Assembly (NCBI RefSeq): GCF_000004195.4
Contig: NC_030683.2
Span: 48,373,358-48,437,357 of the forward strand
Reading direction: 5' to 3'
Length of the DNA stretch: 64,000 nt
From: Xenopus tropicalis
Lineage: Eukaryota; Chordata; Amphibia; Anura; Pipidae
The notes under the pieces were generated by a model. That model was not told the origin of the DNA. It did not search any database and saw only the letters and a list, made by a program, of their open reading frames with translations. Shown here in pieces: positions 43,469-56,690 of this stretch. A program made the position numbers and the translations under genes. How positions within the stretch are numbered: position 1 is the stretch's first letter; each line of letters begins with the position of its first letter.

Positions 43469-45469
43469 AATATGTTTTATTTATTATTATTTATTATATA
43501 TTATTTTTTTTTACATTTGGTCAGTAGGCAACTGTAGCACTTGGTGACTGACTTATCATCTTTGGTCCTTCTACCTGAAAAGCCCTCAGTACTGAAAATC
43601 ACCTCTAAACTGAAACTAAAAATCATGTCTAAAAAGAAGCTGATATAACTCTACAGATATAGATTCAAACCCTGACGTAACTAACACAAAGATCCATCAG
43701 GGGCCCATAGCAATCCATTTCAGACATTTTGTACTTTTCTGTTTTATTAAAAAAAAAAAAAAACTGAACTGGTAGGCTTGCATTTCTCTGTCTGAGACTG
43801 AGTAGTGGCTAGATGCCAACACAATTATGGGAGAGAAATATGGTGTAACAGTGTTATCATTTTTACATACAGAATCAATATGCCTAAAACAACCTTCCAT
43901 TGACTTGCTGGAAACCACAATAACTTTGCTATTAAGTAAGGAAGGAAGATGCAGTATTTGTCAAACCACAAAGCTCCCAAAGATACAGATAAGTCCTTCT
44001 TCTATTATTGAACTAAACTTTTGAATTCAACAGCACATGGCGCACTGTCGGTTGTTCGTACTTAATATTTTAATACTTGCCACAGCGGTTGTTAAAAGGT
44101 TAATAGTAAGACTGCAGCATCCCTTTAATCACTTAAGATTCCTTCTCCTCCTATAGCTCACTCAGACCCTACTTTAGGAATTTGCTTTGGCATTGGCTAG
44201 CTGAGCATGCTCAGTGCTCTTCTCAACTCAGGTTACCAAACAGACCCTCCAGTCTAGCCAGCGAAGAAAAGGAGGAAATGCTGGTTTCCATAGAAACTCT
44301 GCTCTAGCTGTGCACTTTGCTGAAGAAACATGTTTTTTTTTTTCTTCTAACCGCCTGCCCTGAGCATAGCTTAATCATTACAGTGCAGTTCTTCTTGTGT
44401 AAGCCTGCATTCTTCATTGTATGAACTTGCAATGTCACTGATTATGTCAGAGGGAAAATGCTATTTGTTTTAGGAAACTGTAATGGTGCCACTGAATGGA
44501 GGGGATATATGCAGTACAAATGATGCAGTGTGGGTGAGGGAGAAGTGCCCAACTTATATAGATGGTAGAAAGATACAAAATTTATCAAAGATATGTGTAC
44601 TTACAGAAATGAAAGATGGTAAACCAATATTTTCTGTGTATGAATTACCAATGAAATGGTAGCATGGGCCACAGGCTGAGAGACGATAATGAAAAAAAAT
44701 GAAAAATATGATGATTCTCAAGGATTGTTTCCTTTTAATACATATTTGCTAAGGTTTTCTAAGATTACGCTGAGGAATTATTTTCTCTTTTTCCCATTCG
44801 ATAAAGTTATCTTTTGTTACTGGTGAAAAGGTGTCTTTATTTTCTATATAAACTGCAGGCTATATGTTTTCACATTCTTCTTTTGGCTTAAAGATACATT
44901 TTAATAATGTGACAGTGAGAAATATTTCTTAAAATAATATCATACTGTTCTTCATTTGCATTGCAATTTTTGGATCTAAAAGAGAGCAATTTAAGTATTT
45001 TTAACATCCAGCTTACATAAACTGACAACCTGTTCAGGATAATTATGTAAGATTTTAATAGGTGGAAAACTTTTTCAATTCTTTCTGTTGATGAAAACTT
45101 TAATATTGTGCAATTAACAATATACATATAAATAGTTCCATCTCTTCCATACAGTATAAAGATATTTTCCCCTCAGGCAAAAAAACCCAAATTCTGTAGT
45201 GACCCTTCCTGGGAAGGAGATTGCGGTAAAATGAAATAAATAAGTATCAGAAGTCACGCACACTACAATGTCTCTACTGTATCACTGAAGCTGACATATA
45301 TAACCTATAGAGATTGGCCTTATTCAGAACTATAAACCTAAACTGGTCTTTCCAGTTATTGTGGACAATATTTAAGCGAAAAGCAAACAATGTACAGCAG
45401 AATGCCATCTAATGTAGCCCCTCATTTTATGATCATGATAATTATCCACCATGAAAATATTAGTGCCTA
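43469..45469. other. Unannotated DNA
   Basis: The block at 44090-44420 (GCTGAGCATGCTCAGTGC palindrome at about 44201) is less AT-rich and may be a decayed repeat. No gene is supported. Confidence 0.35.
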
Positions 45470-45590
45470 TTTTGACAAGACTGCAACTTTTTTGGCGAGC
45501 AACAAATTTTCCGGTGGCGAATTTTCTCGGAAGTTTCACAAAACAATTTGCCAGTGGAAAAATGCGGAAATTCGCTTCACTCAACACTAC
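45470..45590. repeat. GATGAGCGAA-family MITE fragment
   Basis: TTTTTGGCGAGCAACAAATT, GTTTCACAAAACAATTTGCC and GCGGAAATTCGCTTCACTCA match one half of the family. Confidence 0.6.
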
Positions 45591-47633
45591 CATTCACCCT
45601 CCCCATATAGGCTAACCAAGCAACCAAGAGAGTCTCAGATTCTGAAATTGTCCAGCTTATTCCAACCATCCTGATTCTAATATTATTATTAATGCCACTA
45701 TAGTATATACAGAAGCTAAGATTCAATGTAAATCACCAGAACATAATAGCAAGAAGACTGGCTTGGACTGGACTGGCTTCAGTCACATGTCCAATCCTAA
45801 TTTGAAAAGATCTTGTCTGTATTTCAGCAAAAAAAACCCACCAAAGCCAGAATGAGGACCCTTTGTTACCCTTCTTAATCAAGTATCTCACAGTTAGATC
45901 CAGAACCAAAGTTATCTGCAACATATGACAATACCTCAGCTGAATCTTCTGAGGCTTTATCAAGCAATTCCACCACAGCCACTCAGATGAAGTTACAGCC
46001 TCATGGTTGAGGCCTCAATGTAAACTAAGATGGAGGCCTCAATATAAGATGAGGATTTGTGCAATCTCAGCTTGATTAACGTGCAGACCAATACCATTCT
46101 TCATCTATACTTAAAGGATTTTTAAAAGTATATTTACCAGTGTGTAAAAGTTTGAACACAAAATTACAGGGAAAATGTTTTTGAAATAAAAATACTATTA
46201 AATGGGTCTTTTACAGTGGCATTAGCTTTTATATATACATTTATTTTTGCTAATCCTGCATGTATGAAAAGAATGACAATAGGTTTTTTTTTTTACCCAT
46301 GTCTAGTAGTAAATCAACAATAAAAAATACCCCACCAAATAACTGCCATATAGTACCTTAGTAAGCTATATAATTAAAAAAGCTTGTGCTACAGTATATA
46401 CTTATCTCTATTGACACCTTCCCTGTGCCATATTTATTCTTCTCTATGACAAAGGGACATATCTCTGCTCAGCATAATTTGGGCAATATCATAATTTACA
46501 TCTATATATGAATATATTCTATTAATCTACAGGAACAGAAAAATATCTAACAATACATTACTTAATATTATGTTTAAGCTAGCAGAAATGCTGTACATTT
46601 GTTCTGTTACTGTCAAAAATAAATGCTTCTTCGTGCACTTTTGCAAACTCATCAGACTTGTTTTTTTTTTGCTTGAGGATGATTATCAGGAGGTACATCC
46701 CAAAGTGTTGTTTCAATAGACTGATAAAAATTTAATTAAATTTTTATTTGCAATAAAAACACATTTATATAGCATTACCGTTCTCTATATTTCTGAATCA
46801 TAAACGTAACATGACATACGGTAACAAGGTTCTAACCATTTGCTTTAATATGATCAGGCCTGACAGGTAGTGCTGCACTGAATTATTACAGATTTACAGT
46901 GATTTGCTAAATTATTTGAACATTTAACTTGTTTTCTTATTTACTAAATGATAAATTTTTTTGCTGTCCTATTTATTTGCTTCAAACCTCAATGTTATGG
47001 TCAGATTATTAAAATCCTTCAATATTCCCTTCAGTTAGGATTCAAAATTATTGCTGGTTTCCTAACACATAAGCATGCCTGATAGGCAATGCTATACTAT
47101 TTTTTTAATCACAGAGATTTACAGTGCTTTACAAACATATTCTAATCTTTAACATTTTCTCTTATTTTACTAATCATTCTTAAAATAAGATTTTGGTTCT
47201 GTGCTATTTATTTTTTTTTAAAGCACTGCATTACGGGAAGATGATGAAAATGTTATCTGGAGAATCCTAAAGTATTCCCTACAGTTAGGATTTTATTCGA
47301 ATTATTAACACTTTCCTAACACATTTATCAAAAAGGATTAATGGGATAATTTGTCAAAATGTGTTTGACAGCTTTGAGAAGAAGCTCATTTTGTTCTATG
47401 TGGTGTCAAGGCAGTCAGAAAATGAATAACGCCATAAAAATGTATGATCTTTGCATTAAAATTAAGGCAATGCAAGTTAATGGGAATTTAATAAGGAACA
47501 TTTATTTTTAACACTGGAACAAGCCATTCCAGCACTTAAAAAAAATGTATTAAATCTGAACAGAATGGTATTTTTTTACTGATGGTAGTAATGCTTGTTG
47601 TCTAATTGTGTTAAATGTGTCTTTTAGGGACAG
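45591..47633. other. AT-rich DNA, no feature supported
   Basis: No gene or clear repeat ends. Two loosely similar stretches (about 46860-47060 and 47080-47320) share ATTTACAGTG and TCAGTTAGGATT/ACAGTTAGGATT motifs and may be an old tandem duplication. Confidence 0.4.
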
Positions 47634-47780
47634 ATTTATTATTGATCAGACATGAAGTTTGGGGGATCTGAAGTAGCAATATGAAAGTTAAGGTGCCCAT
47701 ACACAGGCAGATTTCAGCTGCTGATTTGGGTCCTTCAGAACGATTCAGCAGCTTTTCCACCTGTGTATGGGCACCCCTGA
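47634..47780. repeat. MITE ends (GACAGATTTATTATT and AAGGTGCCCATACAC types)
   Basis: GGGACAGATTTATTATTGAT resembles the end of the element at 1988. GGTGCCCATACACAGG (47695) is inverse to CCTGTGTATGGGCACC (47759), an 83-bp foldback. Confidence 0.5.
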
Positions 47781-47814
47781 CGGGCCTACCTGATCGATAT
47801 CTGGCCTAAAATCC

Positions 47815-48275
47815 TTGATTGTTTTCATACTATACATATATATTCTCCAGAAGAATCATCATGTCACAGGGCTTAATCCAAATAAAAAAACTGTTTATTA
47901 TGGGAGACTAACATTTCGGCCCTCACACAGGCCTTTATCAAAGTTAACAAACACAGTGTGGCTAGATAAACTCAATATGGTGGGAAAGGTCAATGAGAGC
48001 AGGGAGGTGATATCACAACAGAAAACATACATTATCAAAATAAATGCAACCCATAGGAGTATCTTGGGCAGCATCACTGTATACATAAATGAATATGAAC
48101 TGAAATGTGTTAGTCTCCGATAATAAAAAGTTTTTTATTTGGATTAAGCCTTGAGGCGTGTGGGTTCTTCTGGTGAATATTTACTTAACTTGAGACTGCA
48201 CCCAGGAAAAGTTGTCAGCATAGACGTGATTGCCTGCATAGTCTGAAGCACATTATATATATATATATATATGCA
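47815..48275. mobile_element. Penelope-like inverted pair with (TA)n tract
   Basis: Left 47840-47917 and right 48102-48180 are imperfect inverted arms sharing AAGCCYTRWG-type, AATAAA and GTTAGTCTCC blocks. On the minus strand the left copy reads TTTGATAAAGGCC, a 7-base loop, GGGCC, GAAATGTTAGTC. That is a decayed hammerhead core with an intact stem II. The right side continues to GACTGCACCCAGG (about 48195) and ends in (TA)n at 48252-48273, next to a GAAGCACAT/ATGTGCTTC hairpin. Confidence 0.5.
47898..47945 (-). ncRNA. Decayed hammerhead-like core
   Basis: Box 1 is TTGATAA instead of CTGATGA. Stem II GGCC/GGCC, GAAA and a GTC triplet are retained. Probably inactive. Confidence 0.35.
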
Positions 48276-48428
48276 ATAGAATGATGTGCTTCAAGAAATC
48301 TTAGAAAAAATTAATGTACCTTATACCTAACTTGAATGGTAGGAAACTAACACAGAGAGCAATGTACATCTTTATAAAGACTATGCATAGTTCTTAGGGC
48401 TCTTACAACACCTAGCTCCTGCTAACCC

Positions 48429-48880
48429 CAGTGGCGTAGCGAGGGGGGTGCCGAGGGGGCCATGGCCCCGGGCGGCGTATCAAAAGGGGCGGCGGCAATC
48501 ACCATGATATTTAAATTTAAAAAAACATATTGGTATATTTGAAACTGCAAATCGCGCCCGCGCTGATTCAAGCCAAGCAGACCGCGCGGGTGTGGAAAGG
48601 GTGGCAGGTGAACGTTTTTACAGCGCATTGTAGAGTCAATCTACGACAGTATCTAGTGACGATAAAACCTACCTAAGTGAATTTTCAAAGTGTATTAAAA
48701 GTGAGAATCCGGGCTAAAACAGGTGAGTGTTCTCATTGAGTAGTGTTTCCCTATTGTATATGTCTCAAGTGATGGTTGATGATAGTGTAATAATAATCAG
48801 ATGATCTGATTATTATTACAATAGAGGGGCGGCAAATTTCCGGTCGGCCCCAGGCGACGAAAGCCCACACTACGCCACTG
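48429..48880. mobile_element. hAT-type non-autonomous element (452 bp)
   Basis: CAGTGGCGTAGC and CTACGCCACTG are terminal inverted repeats with a perfect 8-bp duplication GCTAACCC (48421-48428 and 48881-48888). It contains a 33-bp near-perfect palindrome at 48787-48819 (TAATAATAATCAGAT around a central G). Confidence 0.93.
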
Positions 48881-48888
48881 GCTAACCC

Positions 48889-49831
48889 TCTCTTATGGAC
48901 TAAACCTCTTCCTGCCTTATATATAACATGTGGGTTAGCTGATACTGCCAATTAAGATAGTCATACATGCCCAGATTTGGTCAGCCAGTTTGTCCCATAG
49001 TGTCTGATTATCTGGGCATGCACCCCAGATCAGGACTTGCTTTAGAAAGACCATCCTGTGATTTTCAGCACAGGCTCACAGGATGGTTCTCTACTTTGCC
49101 TACAATTCCAATTGTTCCCAATGTCAGTCTGAAGGAACTGAACAAAGAAAGTTGGCTATGCATGTCCACTCATACAGTATCCACCTGTACAATCCAGGAG
49201 TTAGGTGGCTGGCTATCACTTGGAAACTGCATGATGGAATCACATAGCGAGGCTACCTTCGGTAACACATATCCTGTCTTCTTTGTTTCTAACCCATTTT
49301 GCCAACTTTTAACCAATTTTACTCAGTGTAATGTTTTAAATACCTTTCAACATTTATGTGTAACTAAAGAAGCAATTTGGTTTTCATGGATGGATTCTTT
49401 GTGTATTGTCATGTTTTCCATCATCTAATGAAGTATTACACAAACAAGACTGTGTTGTGAGGTATTGATGGTAAAAATTTAAAAACCCTCACCTGAAGAT
49501 GGGCTGCGATCTGTGGTGGAACACCGCCCCAGTACTAGATCAAAAGCCCCCCAATTAGTGTTCATAATAAAGATGCCCTAAGGCAGGGTGGGGTAAAATG
49601 GGATATCTTGGATTTGCAGTAAGAGATTAATAAACACCATAAGAGAAATGTCAAAAGATCATGTAACACATATAGCTGGAAGAGATAGGGCTAGGCAATT
49701 TTTTTGGCAGATAGCCCCCCTTCACATATTGAGTACTGGTAAGCTGAAACTCTGGTTCCTCATTTAGGAAACCTTAAACTTAGGTAATATCAAATAACAA
49801 GTGTTTTGTAAGTTTCCAAGAAGAAATATTC
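48889..49831. other. Unannotated DNA
   Basis: A 153-codon open frame from 48967 has no recognisable domain. CACCTGAAGATGGGCTGCGA at about 49491 followed by GTGGTGGAACACCG is a weak hammerhead look-alike. Confidence 0.35.
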
Positions 49832-50027
49832 AGCAATGAGCGAAATTTTTCACCAGGCATGGATTTGCTGTGAATTTCCACATTTAGCCATTTGCCGTAC
49901 ATTTTAAAAAAATGACCCACGTGAAAATGTTTTTTTGATGTGTGTCATTTTTCACATTTCACAAATTTTTTCACAGTTTCACCAATTTTTTGGTGAAGTG
50001 AAATGGGACAGATTCTCTCATCACTAG
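49832..50027. mobile_element. GATGAGCGAA-family MITE (short copy)
   Basis: Left AATGAGCGAAATTTTTCACC and right GGGACAGATTCTCTCATCAC are inverted ends around a shortened interior. Confidence 0.7.
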
Positions 50028-51785
50028 AGATATGTCTACAAAGAGATGTTTATACCTTTTATGGGAATAATTGCAAGGTTGTTGTACCCATCGGTGTAAA
50101 ATGTCACATATATGTTGGACCGTAACTGTGTTGTTTGAAGTGTATTGAAAAAAAAATTGCAAATGTACAGCCCCAAAATTACAATTTTGAATAAATTTTC
50201 CAAGTAACACTGTAAAAAGTATCCCCCTAAAAAAAAGCATTAGGGGATGAATAAAAGACTATAAAAATAGAATAACTGTAATTTCTACTACTCAATTCAC
50301 AATTGCGACATACACAAAAATATAGATTGATTGATAAATGTAAAAAAAATGCAAATCTAATATCCTCCTTGTGCAGTTATGCCTTAGCTACTTAGGACAA
50401 AATGGTTTAAAGGAACAGAAGGAAATCACAAAGAAAAAATGAAGATGGAAACAAGCAACAGATACAAACAGAGGAGACACTCTACTTCACCTTTTCTTTT
50501 ACAGAATTCATTATAGGTATATAGGTGACATACCTATATATTTAAGTTAATATTTCTATACATACAGTAAATGATATTCGTAGCCCTGATGAAGATCACA
50601 CAGATATGAATGAAATATGTATTTCATTTATACTAACTCTCAGTGTTGGACAAGGGCACTGGGGCCCACCAATGTGGATACCACATGTTTTTTTTGTTTG
50701 TTTGTTTGTTTTTTTGCAACCATTATCTATTGCCATTGTTTTGCACCGAACACTCACAAAATATTTTACTCATCACTAATGCAAATTAAGTAATATAGAA
50801 TTCTGAACACAAAAGGCATTAAAGGTAAGTTGGAAGTAGCAGGTCAATTCTTGCTCTATTTTTTTTAGAAGTTTCACATGGCTGTACAGTTATGACATCT
50901 GTTTGTCTTTCAGTTATAGAACCTTAATTTTCTCAAAGTCTCTATAAATGCAGAAAGTTCATTATGTTAATAATCATTGCAAAATAGAAATTGAAGAAGG
51001 ACATCATAAAGTGTCTTCCAGACAGAAGGACATTTAGGAGAGTCATTCTTTCACAGAATGCTTTTATTTATTATACTTTTTTTTCCTTTATGTGATCTGT
51101 TTACTAAAGGCATAGATAATTTTTCTGTGTGTTCATATTTTTTTAATACAAATTTGTATTTTTGCACAGTTTTAGCCTATATAAACCTCTAGAATGGTTT
51201 ATACCAAATTATAGATGGAGAAGTAAGGAAATGCTTTAATAACCAAGTCACATTATTTAAATGTATTTAACTTTGTTAAAAAGTCATAAACTTCTCATAA
51301 ATGTAAAAAAGAAGAAAACATTAATGCTTTCAGAAACTGCTAACTGGTCATAATAATTGAAGACAGGCCCAATAAAGAATTTTTAAATAATATGTTTTCA
51401 ATAAAACAAAGGGCACTACTTGGTTTCATATTTTGAATTATTAACACATTTAAGACTTGCCATACTGATTGATTGTACAAGGTAAGGTAGAATATCATCT
51501 ACAGACACAGCAAAACAATTTGCTTTGTAAAGTGGCAGGTTCTTATAATGAAAATAGTACCTGAAACTGCATTTGTGCAATTGCTATTATGAAACTGACA
51601 TGAATATCACAAATATAAACAATTAGTATGCTATCAGCACTATTTATCTATAATAAATGGATGATAATCAAAATTGCAGAGTATTGGAAGATTCAATTAA
51701 GAATATTAGCAAATGTAATATGTTATTAAGACACACCCACTTTCATTATGTACAAACATTCTGAAGAATTAAAATATTTCCCCAT
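50028..51785. other. AT-rich DNA with a hAT end fragment
   Basis: CAGTGTTGGACAAGGGCACT at 50641 is a solo hAT end like that at 38303. CCCTGATGAAGATCACACAG at 50583 is a weak hammerhead look-alike directly before it. (TTTG)n-like sequence lies at 50690-50715. Confidence 0.45.
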
Positions 51786-52055
51786 TGCTGGGGCCTGCTA
51801 TCCAGAATGATTGGCACTTGTGGGGGTTTTTTTGGAATAAAGGGTCCATAATTTGGATTTCCATAACTTAAGTAATCTAAAAATTATTTCTTAGAATCAA
51901 GTATTAGGTAATGTTTTATTATTACTTTTAATTTTTATTATTATTATAGAGAAAAGGATTTTATAAAAAAAAAAAAAAACATGTAAATTATTTCATTAAA
52001 ATGGACTGGAGATTTCTCGATAATGGGTTCCTGAACAAGGGATCCCATACCTGTA
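51786..52055. mobile_element. TACAGGTATGGGACC-family MITE (diverged)
   Basis: TATCCAGAATGATTGGCAC at the left and the right end GGGATCCCATACCTGTA. The interior CATAATTTGGATTTCCATAA matches the family. Confidence 0.65.
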
Positions 52056-52250
52056 CTACATTATTGATCCAAAGAAAACAAGCCAAAACTTTAACTCAAC
52101 AGAAAGTTATTTTCTTTTTGGGGGTTTAGAAACATGCAAATAAACTCCTCTCTTGGCTGAAGTTATCATTTTCAATACCTTTGCCATAAAAAGCAGTAAT
52201 TATAACTGTTTTGCTATTAAAATCACCATTTATTGAACCTATAGAATATG

Positions 52251-52468
52251 GCATTTTTATAGCCCTATATTTTAGTAAAAAAATATTGTGATTTACTATA
52301 CAAATAAAAATAGGGACCTGCTTTCAATACTGGAAATGTCATAAAGAGGATTTGTAAATAGAATAGATGTTATATTATCATGCCAGCTATTTACAATGAA
52401 CTTACTCTCTATTCTTATTGGCAAAAGTGGGTTATTTATTGTGTATTTGTGTATATTTATACACTATA
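52251..52468 (+). repeat. 218-bp direct repeat, copy 1
   Basis: GCATTTTTATAGCCCTATAT to TATACACTATA is repeated at 58365-58598 in the same orientation with about 20 bp of extra sequence in copy 2. Copy 1 runs on into (TA)n and GGCTG. Confidence 0.85.
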
Positions 52469-55400
52469 TATATATATGGCTGTTATATGTTTGATATGAA
52501 AGTGATGTTATTCATCATGAATATAGTACAAATAAACAATATTTGATGTATGTCTTCATTTGGAGTCCACAGTACCGTGATGTTTCAGAAGATGGAGTGG
52601 GTGATCTGACTTCATACAGCAGGAAATATGGCTTAAGAGAGAGGCAGTCCAACATAGAAAAACTTCCTAAATTTCAATTTTGACCTTCTTTCTTAGAAAT
52701 CTTCTTTGTTTTATTAAAAATGCATAATACATAAATATGCCACGCTAAGCTTACTTATGAAGCGTATGCTTGTATGCTTGATTAACATATTTAATTATTA
52801 ATTTCATTCAAGCTTTTTTGTGGTGAATGCTTGTTTCTTATTTATAACACACGTAAATAAACCTTATGCACATTTGAGATAGGTACAAAAATACATACCT
52901 TAATAATATATAGTTATATCTAACAATCTATAACAATCTATATCCACAATATTTACAAGAACAAATAATTGCTGTTCTAATAATTAAATTAATAATTGAT
53001 AATATTATTTTTACTTACATGTGCAATATTTGCAAAATTAGATTAACCCTAGATGTTCGTTACATCGAACGGCACTCAAGCCAGTGCTGCAAATTTAACA
53101 GATTACAGGGAACTTAAATTTCTATTCATACAAGATTGAGAACATGGAAAGCATTAAATACATTTTCATCTAATTGCTTGAAGGTGGACATAAGAAAATG
53201 AATCATAGGATTATGCCGTTGTTAAGGTTAGCAGTTTAGTTAAGTGATTTAAAATTAGTGTAATGATAATCTATCTACTTAATTATTTTTTATTGTAGAA
53301 GCATTTTTGAGCTTCTTATTTTACAGATTATTCCTGAAATATTTTTTAGAAGATTTCAATAGTTTCAAAAGTTGGTTTTGTGAGATGTTAATACTTAAAA
53401 ACCTAGCAATATTTACATGACAACAGTATAACAAAAGATGAGGAGACCTATCATGCTTTATTTCCGAGATTTGTTGTATGCCTTTAATAAAGCAGATGAT
53501 ATGTTACAGATGAAACATATCACATTTGAAACCCAATATACTAGTCAGGAAAGTGTTTAAAGTACTAACATATTTATCAAAGCAGATAAATGTTTGAGAC
53601 AAAACTTAATCAACTGCTTTGAGCAGTCAAATTTAGAGCATTAGAGTTCAGTGCTGCACATCTTGACAGTGTCCAATTGAGAATGTGTATGTTAAATGTA
53701 ACAAGTAACTTTGTTTCCACATTACAAAGAAAATTGTAGGAAGAATTGAAAATGATTTAGATGAAATATGAACAGATGCTGTTACCACTTTAAAAAATGG
53801 TAGACACATCAGCTCTGTAGTGCCAGATTCAGTAAAGATCATTATAGAGAGTAATTCTAAACAATCCATAACAATTTGCAGATTTACTATTGAAAATAAT
53901 AAAATAATTCAGAATCAATCTAATTTAGATCAATCAACACCCATTCTTTAATTTGGTCAGTAATGATAATTATTAAATTTAAGAACAAGGAAGGTCACAC
54001 AGTAATGTACTATTGTACTATTTGTATTTATGCAGAAATCTATATCCTGTACTCTGTGATATCAGTTCCTATCCTGTGTCAGTTTGGATTATGTACAGTG
54101 CTCTACGTCCAGCCTTGTGAAGCCAAGAGTTAGGCGAATGGCCTATTAATTTCCTTGACAAGATGGTGGTCATTATAAGTGAAGTGGAAAAAACTTTTAA
54201 TGGGATTTAAGACATATCTCTACAGTAATAAAATTTCATATATTTATTAAAATTTAAAAAAAATAATGAACTAGTACAACAGATGTTGGTTTTGATTCCC
54301 CCAGCATTTGCTAAAATGTGATTCAAAAGTTATCCTTGTCCTTTAATTGGAAAAAATACATTGTCAAAAGTCTTCTATGGGTTTTAACATCTTTCACTAG
54401 CTATTCCTTTGGATGCATAAGATATCAAATATCTATTCCTTTGGAGGCAAAAGATATCAAATGCCTGAATAGAATGGAGAAATGTTAAATATCAATATTG
54501 ATTCATTTAGTCAAAATTGCCTACCTAATTGATCAGACTTTGTAGGCCAGTTGGCTAAAAGTTTATCATTGATAAATCTAACTCATGTTGCCATAGCTTC
54601 CTGATTGATAAATCTGCCCCTTAATTTCTGAAAGCATCTATTTTTCCAAGTGTGACATAATCTTACTACAGAAAAACTGGGATTTTAAGAAATGTATTTA
54701 TCAATGGTGAAATTTAAAGTTCACCATTTCATAAATAGTAATGAATAGAAAGTAGGTGAGTTTTTTTTCTGTAGTAAGCCCTAATTTCACACTTTGATAT
54801 ATCTAAGGCTTGTGATTATGAAAGTTTATAAACGTATAATAGGAAAATATATTGCATTGTTGTATATAAAATTATACTTGTATTACAAGACTTCTTAGTT
54901 GTATTGTATTCTTAACACAAACGTACACACATTCATTTTTGTATTCATCTTTAGACTGCAGACATTAGTTGTTATAAAGGATGGAACATTTTGCAGAGGA
55001 ACACAGCATAGTTTAAAATAAATGGGTTGTTTTGTACAATAGGTACTATTTTTCTTTATATAGTCAATATGACATGATTGCTTTGTAATTGTATTTACCA
55101 AATAATTTTTGGTATTATAATATGTTTCAGTAAACAAAACTGTTTAATTTCAAGTCCTTTCCTAACTGTTAGAAATACACTAAAATAAGATAATGGACTT
55201 TGTGCCTACTTTAGCAAGAATAGCCTACCAACTCAGACATAACTAGCTTTTATAACAGGAATTTTTTGGGATCTTGGTTTAAACCACTCCTAAAAACACA
55301 CACTCATATATCACATAAACAAGTGTTTGTAAAAAAAAAAATGGTTTCTTTTACAAAAACAAGGTGTAAAGCCTATGAATAAAAGCATTTGAATACAAAA

Positions 55401-56203
55401 TATGTAAGGATATTTTTGAACCTTGCAATAAGTTACACTTTTCCTTAACAAATACAAATTTTTGGGATCTATGTCTCTTATATTTTGGTATGGATTATCT
55501 CTTTAGGGTGAAAGCTTAAGAAAGGTCATTCATAATGTACCTCAAGTTTCCACTGGTAATCTTCAACATATTTTAGCTCAATACTACACATATTTGTTTT
55601 TAGGTTTTTTGCTCAAGACCCACTATATGGTCCATCATTTTATTAGGTCCAGGATAAATATACACATATACATTGTTATTTCCACTATTTATCCATATTT
55701 CCAACAAACTGTGATATAGATCTCACACCAACTCTATTTCAGGAATATCTTAACAACTGTGCATTTCCCTTACATTCCATACAACTCACCTTTAGACTAG
55801 ACCACCAGAGCCACTGCTCTGGTTATACAATTTTAGTCTTTGTTCAAAATATTTCAATATTTCTTCACTAAAAAATTGTCATTATCTGGGATTAAAATTC
55901 TAGCAGTTATGCAGTCCTTAGGTATTATTATTTTAGTTAAATATTTCAGTTTACATTTAACTTGAACTCTTACTTTTGCTTTTAGCATATTGTAAGATCC
56001 TAACAAATGAAATCATTGTTATATACAGAAATTCTGTTATATTTACTTGATTATATGTGTGTCGTGTTATATTTACTTTATATGACATTACACATTAACT
56101 TTATGCAGTGTTGTACACTACGTATACAGAAACAATGGGCCTCTGCATACAATCTGTATTTTTTGTAACCCAAAGTACATTTATTAAACATATTAAAGAC
56201 CTT
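52469..56203. other. AT-rich DNA, no gene supported
   Basis: 3.7 kb of very AT-rich sequence. Possible MITE end GATTGATAAATCTGCCCC at 54603-54620 and a TGGTGAAATTTAAAGTTCACC inverted motif at 54709. No long ORF. Confidence 0.45.
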
Positions 56204-56690
56204 TTAAAGGAGAAGGAAAGGGTTTTACTCATCTTTTAGTATGTAATAGAGGGCCCCTGCATGGACCTGAACACTGAAATCATTTCTTCTAAAAATGCTC
56301 CTTTGACCAGTACGGTCCTCCCGAAGTAAACGATATTTCTCCTTGTCTGCGCCGCCATGTTTTAAACACTTATAAGATGGTGCTCCACTAGCCTCCCCGC
56401 TTGCCTCTTACCCCCAGCACCTGTCAGCCGTCACCGTTCCTCACCGCTCCTCTCCCCTCCCCTCCCTGCACCCACTCGTCCCTGCTCCTCTCCTCGCTTG
56501 CCTCTCCGCCTCAACACCTGTCAGCCGACACCGTTCCTCACCGCTCCCCTCCCTGCTCACCTCTCCCCCTACCAGCACCTGCGTCCTCTCGTCCCCGCAG
56601 CGAATTCTGTTGCCCATTTTGCCTAATAATCCGCCAATGCGAAATGTGGAAATTTGAAGCGGATCCATGCCTTCCAAATTATTTCAACTT
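56204..56690. repeat. Chimeric repeat: T2-like left end, C-rich duplication, GATGAGCGAA-family right end
   Basis: Starts TTAAAGGAGAAGGAAAGG. The middle (56388-56600) is C-rich with a duplicated block: CCTGTCAGCCGTCACCGTTC at 56420 and CCTGTCAGCCGACACCGTTC at 56517. The right end (GCCAATGCGAAATGTGG, then GCGGATCCATGCC) belongs to the other MITE family. Confidence 0.55.

Noticed and set aside
48967..49428. 153-codon open frame
   Set aside because: No recognisable domain, no splice or promoter context, and the composition is that of the surrounding non-coding DNA.
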